The notes under the pieces were generated by a model that saw only the letters and a list, made by a program, of their open reading frames with translations, had not been told where the DNA came from and made no database searches. A DNA stretch of 64,000 bases, taken from assembly GCF_000422745.1 (NCBI RefSeq), contig NZ_KE383914.1:257021-321020 (forward strand), in the 5' to 3' direction. The position numbers and the translations under genes are program-made. Positions 43,856 through 52,477 of this stretch are shown here, piece by piece. Each line of letters begins with the position of its first letter. Position 1 is the first letter of the stretch. The stretch comes from Microbacterium gubbeenense DSM 15944 (GTDB lineage: Bacteria; Actinomycetota; Actinomycetes; Actinomycetales; Microbacteriaceae).

Positions 43856-44650
43856 ATGGCGGGCGCGATCAGAACGACGAGCGGCGTCGCAACCGATGTC
43901 GGGCGTCGCCGCACCGTGAACGAAGACGCGGCGCTGGCGTCGTGGCCGTGCTTCCTCGTCGCCGACGGCATGGGTGGGCACGACGCGGGCGACGTCGCCG
44001 CGGCCACGGCCCTGTCGGCGTTCCAGCGGTTCTCGGCGCAATCATGGGTCACGGTCGACGATGCGAAGGATGCGATCGACGCCGCCCGAGCCTGCATCGA
44101 GACGTTCTCGCGCGCGCAGAAGGCCGGGGCCGGCACGACGCTGTCGGGCGTCATCGCCACGGAGGTCGACGGGGCCGGCTACTGGCTCGCGCTCAACGTC
44201 GGCGACTCGCGCACCTACCGCGTGCAGGGCGGTGTGCTGACACAGCTGACGGTCGACCACTCGCTCGTTCAAGAGCTCATCGAGGCCGGAGCCCTGAGCG
44301 CCGAAGACGCGCGCGATGATCAGCGCCGCAACGTCGTCACGCGCGCACTTGGCGCGGGCAGCTCGGGCGACGCCGATGTGTGGGTGCTGCCGGCGCAGGC
44401 GGGCGATCGCATTCTCGTGTGCACGGACGGGCTCACCGACGAGGTCGATCCCGATCGGATCGCGCAGATCCTCGGCGAGGAGACCGACGCGCGCCGCGCC
44501 GCCGCCGTGCTCGTGCGCGAGGCCGTGATGAGCGGCGGGCGCGACAACATCACGGCGGTCGTCGTCGACGCGCTCGAGGTCGACACGGCCGGTCGCGGCG
44601 ACGACGTCGAGGACGCCACGATCGATCGCGCGACGGAGCTGCGCTCGTGA
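43856..44650 (+). CDS. PP2C-type Ser/Thr protein phosphatase
   Basis: A 264-aa cytosolic metal-dependent phosphatase: RRTVNEDAAL, FLVADGMGGHDAGDVAA (metal-binding Asp and Gly), ALNVGDSRTYRV, LVCTDGLTDEVD and GGRDNITAVVV (metal Asp). It likely reverses the phosphorylations made by the kinase three genes on. The C-terminal VEDATIDRATEL contains a motif like the kinase's acidic Thr motifs. AGGAAAG precedes the ATG. Confidence 0.92.
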   Translation: MAGAIRTTSGVATDVGRRRTVNEDAALASWPCFLVADGMGGHDAGDVAAATALSAFQRFSAQSWVTVDDAKDAIDAARACIETFSRAQKAGAGTTLSGVIATEVDGAGYWLALNVGDSRTYRVQGGVLTQLTVDHSLVQELIEAGALSAEDARDDQRRNVVTRALGAGSSGDADVWVLPAQAGDRILVCTDGLTDEVDPDRIAQILGEETDARRAAAVLVREAVMSGGRDNITAVVVDALEVDTAGRGDDVEDATIDRATELRS

Positions 44651-45486
44651 CTGCTTTCGTCGTCGCGGGCGGGCGCTCCGCGCTGATCCCCGACTCGATC
44701 GACGCGGAGGGCGTGCGGGCGGCGCTCGCAGAATCCGCCGACGCCGCGCGCCGACTGCTCGCGGAGCAGGAGTGGTTCGTCATCGTCGACGACGCGATCG
44801 TCCTGCGCCACGGCGAGGTGCCGGTCACGATCGTCGACGGCACCCCGGTGGGCGACACCCTCCTCGAGCCGCACGCCGCCGACGAGCCCCCGGCGCCCGA
44901 AACCGATCCGAACGAGCCCGTGGCGGACGGCGCGGCACAGACGGATCCGCACGACGGCGAACCGTCCGCGGATGACGCGGATCCGCAGGACGCGCTGGTG
45001 CGCTCCGAACCGGTTCCCGGCGATCACGATGGCGCCACGATCTCGCTCGCCGAGCTGCAGGCGAGGCGCGCGGCGGAGCGCGCCGCACGCGCCGGCGATC
45101 ACGACGGCGACACGATCCCGTCGGCGCCCGCGGCTCCCGCGGGCAGCCCGCGGATCATTCTGTCGACGGGCGAGCGCGTCGCCATCGATCGCACGATTGT
45201 CATCGGCCGCAGCCCGCGGGCGGCGCGCGTCTCGCTCGATGACGCGCCGCGGCTCGTGACGGTGTCGAGCCCGCAGCTTGACATCTCGCGCAGCCACCTC
45301 GAGGTGCGCCGCGAGCCGGGCGCCGTCACAGCGGTCGACCTGCGCACGACGAACGGCACGATGCTCCGCCGGGCCGACGCGGATCCGGTCAAGCTGCGCG
45401 CCGGTGAGCCCACGGTCGTCGTCACGGGCGACGTGCTCGACATCGGCGATGACGTCACGATCACCTTCGAGGATCTGGAATGGTGA
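44647..45486 (+). CDS. FHA domain protein
   Basis: A 279-aa cytosolic protein. The first about 80 residues form a small alpha/beta region (VVAGGRSALIPDSIDAEGVRAAL). An acidic linker follows with two similar blocks (DHDGATISLAE and DHDGDTIPSAP). The last about 100 residues are an FHA domain: IGRSPRAARVS, ISRSHLEVRREPG, DLRTTNGTML. The paired Thr motifs are good candidates for phosphorylation by the adjacent kinase and for recognition by an FHA domain. The GTG start overlaps the phosphatase stop (GTGA). Confidence 0.88.
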   Translation: MTAFVVAGGRSALIPDSIDAEGVRAALAESADAARRLLAEQEWFVIVDDAIVLRHGEVPVTIVDGTPVGDTLLEPHAADEPPAPETDPNEPVADGAAQTDPHDGEPSADDADPQDALVRSEPVPGDHDGATISLAELQARRAAERAARAGDHDGDTIPSAPAAPAGSPRIILSTGERVAIDRTIVIGRSPRAARVSLDDAPRLVTVSSPQLDISRSHLEVRREPGAVTAVDLRTTNGTMLRRADADPVKLRAGEPTVVVTGDVLDIGDDVTITFEDLEW

Positions 45487-47384
45487 GGCGCGCGCCGAGC
45501 GCGCCGCCCGAGCTGCCGGGATTCACATTCCTGCAGCTGCTCGGATCCGGCGGATTCGCCGACGTGTTCCTGTACGAGCAGAAGCTGCCGCGGCGTCGGG
45601 TCGCGATCAAGGTGCTGCTGCCCGACCGCATCCACGCCTCGGCGACACAGTTCACGGCAGAGGCCAACGTGATGGCAATGCTCTCCACGCACCCTGCGAT
45701 TGTGGCGGTGTACCAGGCGGGCGTCGCCGACGACGGGCGCCCGTACCTCGTGATGGAGTATTGCCCGCGCCCCAACCTGCAGGTGCGCTACCGGCGCGAA
45801 CGGTTCACGGTCGAGGAGGCGCTGCACACGGGGATCCCCGTGGCGGCGGCCGTCGAGACGGCCCACCGCGCGAACGTGCTGCACCGCGACATCAAGCCCG
45901 CGAACATCCTCGTCACCGAGTACAACCGTCCGGCGCTCACCGACTTCGGCATCGCCTCGTCGTCGATCGACGTGAGCGAGTCGCAGGGCGTGTCCGTGCC
46001 GTGGTCGCCTCCCGAGGCGTTCCGGGATCCGCCGACGAGCGATGCGCGCAGCGACGTGTATCAGCTCGGCGCGACGGTGTACACGCTGCTCGCGGGGCGC
46101 TCGCCGTTCGAGATCCCGGGCGGGGAGAACGGAACGAACAGCCTGATCGATCGGATCGACGGCCTCCCGCTGCCGCCCCTCGGCCGCCGCGACGTGCCGC
46201 GCTCGCTCGAGTACGTGCTCGAGCGAGCGATGTCGAAGAACCCGGCCGATCGCTTCCCGACGGCGCTGTCGTTCGCGCGGGCGCTGCAGAAGGTGCAGGC
46301 CGAGCTCGGGCACCAGGTCACGCAGATCGACATCCTTGACGACGGCGAGGAGGACGAGGCCGAAGAAGAGGATCTCGACAGCGGCACCACGCGGATCCGT
46401 CGCCTGCGCGGCGACACGACCGTCTCGCCGGGCGGGCTCACGGTTCCGTCCGCGCCGGTGCTCGCCGAACCGTTCGCGATCCCGACCGACGAGACCGCGA
46501 TCGATCACGAGGCGTTCGCCCCGCGCACGGATACGGGAGCCGACACGTTCGCCCCGCCGGCCGGTTTCCTCGCCGACGAAGCGGACGCCGACACCGCGCC
46601 GCCGTGCGCGTACGGCTCCGGGGGCGACACAGCAATGCCGGACGACACGGTGCTGCGCGATGCTCCGGCGGCGCGCGCGCAGCCCGCCGTTGCCGCACCG
46701 GCGGACGACGAGAGATTCACGGACGGGCCCGACACGGATCCGCTCGAGGACGAGACGAAGCTGCGCGACGCGCCCGCGGATCCCGTCGACGATGAAACGA
46801 TCGTGCGCGAGGAGCGCCCGCGGTCCGCGCCGGTCGACTACAGCTTCGACTCCCGAGTCGAGTTCCGGCGGGGCACCGTGCCCACGAGCGACACCTCGAC
46901 GTTCCGCGTCGCGAGTCGCCGGCTGCCGCCCGACTCCGAGCCGCTCGCCATCACGCGCACCTCGATGGCGGTGATCGCGCAGGAACGGCGCTCGCGTCGG
47001 CGCCTCGTCATCGGCTGGATCATCGCGGGCATCGCCGTGCTCGCAGGGCTCATCGCGGTCGCGGTGTATCTCGTCACGACGCAGCAGCAGACGACGGATC
47101 CCGGCGAGCGATCCGACCGCAGCGTGCCCGCGGTGTCGGGCCTATCGGGATCGACGACGGCCGATGAGGCGACGTTCCGCTGGGAGAACCCGGGTCCGGA
47201 GATCGGCGATGTCTACCGCTGGGGCATCTACGACGAGGAGCGCGTCACGTCGCTCGAGAGCTCGACCGGCGACCAGACGGTCACGTTCGAGAAGCAGGAC
47301 GGCGAGCAGACGTGCATCGAGGTGCTCATCGAACGCACGGACGGCGCGCGGTCGGCCACCGAAGTGGCCTGCGTCGACAACTGA
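45480..47384 (+). CDS. Transmembrane Ser/Thr protein kinase (PknB-like)
   Basis: A 634-aa receptor-type Hanks kinase. The catalytic domain (about 15-280) has GSGGFADV, K44 in VAIKVLL, H135-R136-D137 in HRDIKPANIL and D155-F-G. A long acidic juxtamembrane region (280-510) contains three near-identical motifs: DDTVLRD (T390), DETKLRD (T426) and DETIVRE (T440), shaped like FHA-binding phosphothreonine sites. A single helix (about 515-540) and a small outside domain resembling a fibronectin-type sandwich (SGLSGSTTADEATFRWENPG) follow, with no PASTA repeats. The start overlaps the FHA stop by seven bases. It is the last gene of the operon. Confidence 0.9.
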   Translation: MVRRAPSAPPELPGFTFLQLLGSGGFADVFLYEQKLPRRRVAIKVLLPDRIHASATQFTAEANVMAMLSTHPAIVAVYQAGVADDGRPYLVMEYCPRPNLQVRYRRERFTVEEALHTGIPVAAAVETAHRANVLHRDIKPANILVTEYNRPALTDFGIASSSIDVSESQGVSVPWSPPEAFRDPPTSDARSDVYQLGATVYTLLAGRSPFEIPGGENGTNSLIDRIDGLPLPPLGRRDVPRSLEYVLERAMSKNPADRFPTALSFARALQKVQAELGHQVTQIDILDDGEEDEAEEEDLDSGTTRIRRLRGDTTVSPGGLTVPSAPVLAEPFAIPTDETAIDHEAFAPRTDTGADTFAPPAGFLADEADADTAPPCAYGSGGDTAMPDDTVLRDAPAARAQPAVAAPADDERFTDGPDTDPLEDETKLRDAPADPVDDETIVREERPRSAPVDYSFDSRVEFRRGTVPTSDTSTFRVASRRLPPDSEPLAITRTSMAVIAQERRSRRRLVIGWIIAGIAVLAGLIAVAVYLVTTQQQTTDPGERSDRSVPAVSGLSGSTTADEATFRWENPGPEIGDVYRWGIYDEERVTSLESSTGDQTVTFEKQDGEQTCIEVLIERTDGARSATEVACVDN

Positions 47385-47750
47385 TCAGCGCACGGCCGAG
47401 TCGTGGCCGAGCACCTTGATGATGATGCCCCGGAGGCCGAGCTCGGCGATCGTCGAGACTTCCTCGGCGGCATCGCGCCCGAAGACATGGGCGCTCGTGA
47501 CGACGACGACGTCGCCCCGATCCAGCCGCCCGAAGAGCCGATCCAGGCGCTCCTCCCACGACTCGGCGACGTTGGGAGCGGGGTGGCGGAAGCCGGCGAT
47601 CGGTACGCCGAAGGCGGTGAGCCGGCGCCGCTGCTCGACGATCGACGGCATGCCGTCTCGGGCGACGACGATGCCCACGAGTCGGGAGTTCACGGGACGG
47701 GCGCGCCAGATCTCGTCCTTGGTCGTGACCTCTTCGATGTGCTCGCTCAC
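47385..47750 (-). CDS. Resolvase-fold protein without catalytic Ser
   Basis: About 121 aa, resembling only the N-terminal catalytic domain of serine recombinases: LVGIVVARDGMPSIVEQRRRL, then LDRLFGRLDRGDVVVVTSAHVFGRD and LGLRGIIIKVLG. The position of the nucleophilic Ser in the first strand (usually RVS) reads VAR, and there is no DNA-binding tail. A non-catalytic role is likely. I prefer the GTG at 47750 because TAGGAT lies 7 nt before it; longer starts are possible. It abuts the kinase stop, convergent. A nested palindrome lies just upstream. Confidence 0.6.
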   Translation of the reverse strand: MSEHIEEVTTKDEIWRARPVNSRLVGIVVARDGMPSIVEQRRRLTAFGVPIAGFRHPAPNVAESWEERLDRLFGRLDRGDVVVVTSAHVFGRDAAEEVSTIAELGLRGIIIKVLGHDSAVR

Positions 47751-47789
47751 GCACATCATCCTAGCCGCGACCCCCTGACTTGCCGGGGA

Positions 47790-47854
47790 CCTGACTTTTC
47801 GCCGAGCGCCTGACGAATTCGGCGAAAACGTCAGCATCTCGGCGAAAAATCAGG
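47790..47854. repeat. Nested palindromic element
   Basis: Outer 17-bp arms (47790-47806 and 47838-47854) pair with one mismatch (CCTGACTTTTCGCCGAG against its complement). Inner 6-bp arms CTGACG (47810-47815) and CGTCAG (47829-47834) lie inside. Related fragments (CCCTGACTT before, CTCGGCGAAGG after) flank it. It lies between mycoredoxin and the resolvase-like gene and could also terminate the mycoredoxin transcript. Confidence 0.75.
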
Positions 47855-47868
47855 CTCTCGGCGAAGGC

Positions 47869-48132
47869 TCAGATGAGCGAGAGCTCGCGCAGCTTGCTTT
47901 CCACGTCGCCGTTCGACGGCTCGACGTGGTGGCTGCCGTCGGGGTACAGCACGACGGGGATGTTCGTGCGGCCCGAGATGTCCTTCGCGACATCGGCGGC
48001 GGCCGCGTCCAGCTCGAGGTCGACGTAGGTGTATTCGATGCCGAGGCCGTCGAGCTGAGCCTTCGTGCGGCGGCAGTCGCCGCACCACTCGGCGCCGAAC
48101 ATCGTGATGGTGTCTTTCGCGGGATTCGTCAT
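47869..48132 (-). CDS. Mycoredoxin / glutaredoxin-like protein
   Basis: An 87-aa thioredoxin-fold protein with active site FGAEWCGDCRRT (CxxC) and the cis-Pro loop in TNIPVVLYPDGSHHVEPS. This matches actinobacterial mycoredoxins, which reduce mycothiol mixed disulfides in the cytosol. TATCCT ends 6 nt before the ATG on the minus strand: a leaderless signature. It is divergent from the glycosyltransferase gene. Confidence 0.88.
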   Translation of the reverse strand: MTNPAKDTITMFGAEWCGDCRRTKAQLDGLGIEYTYVDLELDAAAADVAKDISGRTNIPVVLYPDGSHHVEPSNGDVESKLRELSLI

Positions 48133-48221
48133 GAATCCAGGATAGATCGGCCGTCATGTCCAGGGGCCGCGATGTGGAACGATGGAATCACGTGCGTGTC
48201 GAGGGGAAGAGGGGGATCGGT

Positions 48222-49295
48222 GTGGGCGTCACCATCGTGATCCCGACTTTCAACGAGTCCGGAAACGTCGCCGAGCTCGTGCGTCGGATCTCCGCCGTGC
48301 TGAGCACGACCGACGCCGAGATCCTCTTCGTCGACGACTCGACCGACGGCACCGACGACGAGGTGCGCCGCGTTTCTCAGACGGCGGAGCTGCCGGTGCG
48401 GGTGATCCACCGCGACGCGCCGATCAACGGGCTCGGCGGCGCCGTCGTCGAGGGATTCCGCGAGGCCGCGTACGAGACCTGCGTCGTCATGGACGGCGAC
48501 CTGCAGCACCCGCCGGAGAAGATCCCCGAGCTGCTCGAGCGGGTGGGGCGAGGAGATGTCGACCTCGTGGCCGCGTCGCGCTACGTGGGCGACGGTAACG
48601 CGTCGGGGCTCGCCGACTGGGGGCGCCACCTCGTCTCGCGCACCTCGACCGTCGTCACGCGCGCGATGTTCCCCGCGAAGCTGCGCCGCGTCACGGATCC
48701 GATGACGGGCTTCTTCGCGATCAACACGTCGGCCATCGACCTCGCCGCCCTGCAGCCGCGCGGGTTCAAGATTCTGCTCGAGATCATCGTGCGCACGCCG
48801 GTGCGCGTGAGCGAGATCCCCTTCGAGTTCGCGGATCGCTTCGCGGGCGAGTCGAAGGCGTCGCTCGCGCAGGGGATCCGCTTCTTCCGCCAGCTGACGC
48901 TGCTGCGCTTCGGAAAGATGAGCGCGTTCGCGGTCATCGGCGCCCTCGGAGCCGTCGCGAACGTCGCGATCGTGTGGCTGCTCACCGAGGCGGGCATCGT
49001 CGACTACGTGTGGGCCGCCATCATCGCGGCCGAGGTGACGATCATCGGAAACTTCCTGATGCTCGAGCGCTTCGTGTTCCGCGACATGAAGGGCGCCGCG
49101 CGCGGATTCTGGCATCGGTTCGCGTCGTCGTTCATCTTCAACAACGTCGAGTCGGCCGTGCGCATCCCCGTCATGAGCCTGATGGTCACGGCGTGGGGCA
49201 TGCCGAGCCCGATCGCCACGGCGATCACGCTGGCTGTGGCGTTCGTGATCCGCTTCACGTTCCACTCGCTGGTCGTCTACCGCCCGCGCGCCTGA
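48222..49295 (+). CDS. GT2 glycosyltransferase with GtrA-like membrane domain
   Basis: About 357 aa. The N-terminal GT-A domain is of dolichyl-phosphate mannosyltransferase type: VTIVIPTFNESGNV, DAEILFVDDSTDGT, VVMDGDLQHPPE (DxD-like) and DPMTGFFAI. The C-terminal 130 residues are a GtrA-like domain with four helices. It probably transfers a sugar from a nucleotide sugar to polyprenyl phosphate for envelope glycosylation. I chose the GTG at 48222 because GAAGAGGGGG lies 6 nt upstream and the fold begins there; in-frame starts at 48156 and 48192 are alternatives. Its 3' end overlaps the convergent exporter gene by 19 bp. Confidence 0.87.
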   Translation: MGVTIVIPTFNESGNVAELVRRISAVLSTTDAEILFVDDSTDGTDDEVRRVSQTAELPVRVIHRDAPINGLGGAVVEGFREAAYETCVVMDGDLQHPPEKIPELLERVGRGDVDLVAASRYVGDGNASGLADWGRHLVSRTSTVVTRAMFPAKLRRVTDPMTGFFAINTSAIDLAALQPRGFKILLEIIVRTPVRVSEIPFEFADRFAGESKASLAQGIRFFRQLTLLRFGKMSAFAVIGALGAVANVAIVWLLTEAGIVDYVWAAIIAAEVTIIGNFLMLERFVFRDMKGAARGFWHRFASSFIFNNVESAVRIPVMSLMVTAWGMPSPIATAITLAVAFVIRFTFHSLVVYRPRA

Positions 49296-50242
49296 GTCGG
49301 TCGCATCGTCGTGACGACGACGCCGACGAGCACGATTGCCATCGAGATGTAGGTCGTCGCGTTGACCTCGGCCTCTGCGGAGTGGAATGTCAGGTCGATC
49401 GCGAGAGATCCGACGAGGTTGCCGAAGAGTGACATGAGGCTGAGCAGCAGCACGCCGAGGTGTGCGACCGTCACTGTCGTCACGCCGATGAATGCGACGC
49501 CGAGCAGGCCGCCGCACAGCACCCAGAGCTCGGCGGGCAGCGTGGGCACGGCCACAACGCGAGTGCCGGCGGCGAGCACGACCGCCGACGCGATCACGAG
49601 CGCGATGCCCCCGACGACGAAGTTCGTCGTCGTCGCGGCGAGCGCCGAGCGGGTGTGCTGCTTGAGACGCCCGTTGGTCGCCTGCTGGAACGCCGTGGCG
49701 ACGCCCGCGACGAGCGGCAGGACCGGCGCCCACGGCGGAACGCCCTGCGCGATGACGCCGACCGCCGAGAGCGAGACGCCGACGAGTACGATGAGGGATC
49801 CGACCATGCGCGGTGCCGTCAGGTGCTTACGTCCGCCGGGCGGCAGATCGGTGTTGTCGACGATGAGCGCGCCGACGAGCTGACCCGCGACGAACGCCAT
49901 CGTGAACACGGCGACGCCCATCAGCGGCACCGTGAACGCCTGCGACATCACGATAGCCGCACCGCCAAGTCCGCCGAGGAACATCCACCACGGCAGCTCT
50001 CGCGAGGAGAATGCGCGGACCGCGCGGACGAAACCGCAACGCCCGGCCGGCACCACGAGCGTCATGACGGCGAGCAGAAGGAGGCCGACGAGGAACGAGA
50101 CGGTCGCCGCGAAGACCCCGCTGCCGAGGATCTCTCCAAGCGTGCCGTTCGCTGTTCCCTGCATCGCCATACCGATGCCGGCGGTGACGGTGGCGATCGC
50201 GCTGACGGCGATCGGGCCGGCGGGGCGGGAGCGCGTGTGCAC
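49277..50242 (-). CDS. DMT-family transporter, DUF606/YdcZ type
   Basis: A 321-aa membrane protein with ten helices in two halves, each resembling a YdcZ (DUF606) unit: GMAMQGTANGTLGEILGSGVFAATVSFLVG and TAFQQATNGRLKQHTRSALAATTTNFVVGG. This two-unit fusion is common in actinobacteria. Substrate unknown. The GTG at 50242 follows GGAAAGGA with good spacing, which I prefer to the upstream ATG codons. Confidence 0.87.
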   Translation of the reverse strand: MHTRSRPAGPIAVSAIATVTAGIGMAMQGTANGTLGEILGSGVFAATVSFLVGLLLLAVMTLVVPAGRCGFVRAVRAFSSRELPWWMFLGGLGGAAIVMSQAFTVPLMGVAVFTMAFVAGQLVGALIVDNTDLPPGGRKHLTAPRMVGSLIVLVGVSLSAVGVIAQGVPPWAPVLPLVAGVATAFQQATNGRLKQHTRSALAATTTNFVVGGIALVIASAVVLAAGTRVVAVPTLPAELWVLCGGLLGVAFIGVTTVTVAHLGVLLLSLMSLFGNLVGSLAIDLTFHSAEAEVNATTYISMAIVLVGVVVTTMRPTQARGR

Positions 50243-50402
50243 GGTGGTCCTTTCCGACGCAGAGATACATCCCATCATTGACGCGCCGTCATGCGCCGCG
50301 TTCAGCAGGTTCAGGGCGAGTCCATGCTGATCGCTAAGCTGGACGCGCGCGCAGACGTGCGCAGGATCTACAGTCTGGCGACCAGACGGAGGAGATGACT
50401 AC

Positions 50403-52346
50403 GTGGCTTCACCGGAAGAACCTCAGGATGACCAGTCGCAGTCCGACGAGAACGAGCATTCGGTTGAGGATGTTACCCCCGACGCGCTGTACGAGAGCTT
50501 CGATGTAACGAACCCGCCCACACTGCAGAATCCGCTGAGCGGGCTGGAGTTCGAGCTCGACCCGGCAATGGCCAGCGTGCCGACCGCGGTGTTCCCCGCA
50601 GAGAAGGACAGCGACGAGCAGATCGCGGAGAAGCTGCGTCGCCAGGGCGTGAAGATCGGCAGAGGGTTCATCGCGCCGCGCGTGTTCTGGCCGGCATTCG
50701 GCATCATTCTCGCGGTCGCCGTTCTGTCGCTCGTCTTCCCCGATGCGATGGGCACGGCGTTCAACGCCGCGAACGACTGGATCTCCGACACGCTCGGCTG
50801 GTACTACATGCTGCTCATCGGCGTGTTCGTCGTGTTCGTCGTCGTGCTCGCGTTCTCGAAGCTCGGCAACATCAAGCTCGGGCGCGCGGATGACAAGCCG
50901 GAGTTCGGCGTGTTCGCCTGGTTCGCGATGCTGTTCTCGGCCGGCATGGGCATCGGGCTCGTGTTCTACGGAGTCGGGGAGCCTCTCACATACGCCACGA
51001 TCGGCGGTAACCCCAGCTGGGACGGCACCGACTCCGAGCTGCGCGGACTCGCGATGGCGCAGACCTTCGTGCACTGGGGGCTGCACCCGTGGGCCGTCTA
51101 CGCCGTGATCGGCCTCGCGCTCGCATACGCCGTACACCGTCGCGGTCGCCCGGTCTCGATCCGGTGGGCCCTCGAGCCGATCTTCGGTGACAAGGTCAAG
51201 GGCTGGGTCGGCGACGTCATCGATATTGTCGCCATCTTCGGCACGATCTTCGGCGTCGCGACGTCGCTCGGTCTCGGGGTGTTGCAGATCTCCTCGGGGA
51301 TGGAGGCGATCGGGGTCATCGAGACGTCGAGCACGTGGCTGCTTGTCGTACTCATCGTCGTGATCACGTTCCTCGCGATCCTGTCGGTTGCCTCTGGTGT
51401 GGGTGCGGGCATCAAGTGGCTGTCGAACATCAACCTGTCGCTGGCGGGCCTCCTGATGATCTCGGTACTGATCCTCGGTCCGACGCTGTTCCTGCTGCGC
51501 AACTTCGTCGAGTCGCTCGGCGTCTACCTCGCCAATGTGATGCACATCACGCTCGATGTCGGCGCGTACGCCGGGCCTGAGACCCACGAATGGCTCAGTG
51601 GATGGACTCTGTTCTATTGGGGCTGGTGGATCGCGTGGGCGCCGTTCGTGGGCGTGTTCATCGCGCGCATCTCGCGCGGGCGTACCGTGCGCCAGTTCAT
51701 TGCGGGCGTGCTGCTGGTGCCGACGGTCGTCGGGTTCCTGTGGTTCTCCGTGCTCGGCGGAGCGGGTCTGTACCGCCAGTTCTTCGGCGAGGGAGACCTC
51801 GTGGAAAACGGTGAGGTCTCTGCGGAAGGATCGCTGTTCCAGGTGCTCGGCGGACTGCCGCTCGGGTCGATCCTGTCGGTCATCGCGATTATCGTCGTGG
51901 CGATCTTCTTCATCACGTCGTCCGACTCGGCATCGCTCGTGGTCGATATGCTCGCATCGGGCGGACACCCGAACCCGCCCACGTGGTCGCGCGTCCTCTG
52001 GGCGGCGCTCGAAGGCGTGCTCGCGCTCGCGCTGCTGGTCGCGGGCGGATCGGATGCGCTCAGCGCACTGCAGGCAGGTTCGCTGATCACGGCCCTGCCA
52101 TTCAGCGTCGTCATGATTCTGATGGGCATTGCGCTCATCAAGGCGCTGAGGTACGAGCTGAAGACCGTCGAACATCGCGAGAGTCTCGAACGGCTCGGTC
52201 GCGTCACCGAGTACATCACGGGCGAGATGTCGAGCAACCTGTCGGAGAGCGACGAGTTGCAGGAGTACGTCGATGACCGCATCGACTACCGTATGTCGCG
52301 CTCGACTCCGCGAGGCTTCGGCCGGTCGCCGAGCCCTCGTAAGTGA
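50403..52346 (+). CDS. BCCT-family transporter (betaine/choline type)
   Basis: A 647-aa betaine-carnitine-choline transporter with about 12 helices. Family signatures are MGIGLVFYGVGEPLTY near helix 3 and GWWIAWAPFVGVFIARISRGRTVRQF in helix 8. It imports quaternary ammonium compounds, usually with sodium, often for osmoprotection. The N-terminal extension (about 90 residues, acidic) and a charged C-terminal tail resemble osmosensing members such as BetP, but osmotic regulation is only inferred. GGAGGAG lies 8 nt before the GTG. A terminator follows. Confidence 0.93.
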   Translation: MASPEEPQDDQSQSDENEHSVEDVTPDALYESFDVTNPPTLQNPLSGLEFELDPAMASVPTAVFPAEKDSDEQIAEKLRRQGVKIGRGFIAPRVFWPAFGIILAVAVLSLVFPDAMGTAFNAANDWISDTLGWYYMLLIGVFVVFVVVLAFSKLGNIKLGRADDKPEFGVFAWFAMLFSAGMGIGLVFYGVGEPLTYATIGGNPSWDGTDSELRGLAMAQTFVHWGLHPWAVYAVIGLALAYAVHRRGRPVSIRWALEPIFGDKVKGWVGDVIDIVAIFGTIFGVATSLGLGVLQISSGMEAIGVIETSSTWLLVVLIVVITFLAILSVASGVGAGIKWLSNINLSLAGLLMISVLILGPTLFLLRNFVESLGVYLANVMHITLDVGAYAGPETHEWLSGWTLFYWGWWIAWAPFVGVFIARISRGRTVRQFIAGVLLVPTVVGFLWFSVLGGAGLYRQFFGEGDLVENGEVSAEGSLFQVLGGLPLGSILSVIAIIVVAIFFITSSDSASLVVDMLASGGHPNPPTWSRVLWAALEGVLALALLVAGGSDALSALQAGSLITALPFSVVMILMGIALIKALRYELKTVEHRESLERLGRVTEYITGEMSSNLSESDELQEYVDDRIDYRMSRSTPRGFGRSPSPRK

Positions 52347-52350
52347 CCCC

Positions 52351-52388
52351 CGGCACGCGCTCCGGCCTTCGCGTCGGGGCGCGTGCCG
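52351..52388 (+). terminator. Hairpin terminator after the BCCT gene
   Basis: Arms of 13 bases (52351-52363 and 52376-52388) with one mismatch and a 12-nt loop, 4 bp after the stop. Confidence 0.75.
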
Positions 52389-52434
52389 CGTCGTGACGCA
52401 CGCACGCGCTCGCGGATCCTGCGAGAATAGGCAG

Positions 52435-52461
52435 ATGGGCCCACGCCCGCCGATGTCCTGA
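52435..52461 (+). CDS. Possible leaderless 8-codon upstream ORF
   Basis: ATG-led frame MGPRPPMS ending 16 nt before the thrC start. The hexamer GAGAAT (52423-52428) ends exactly 6 nt before this ATG, the same geometry as the leaderless genes in this window, so the transcript may begin at this codon. It contains no Thr or Ile codons, so classic attenuation is unlikely. Low confidence. Confidence 0.3.
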   Translation: MGPRPPMS

Positions 52462-52477
52462 CCTCGAGGAGCGCAGC

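Noticed and set aside
46040..46480. Minus-strand open frames opposite the kinase gene
   Set aside because: No family features; overlapped fully by a kinase with all catalytic motifs.
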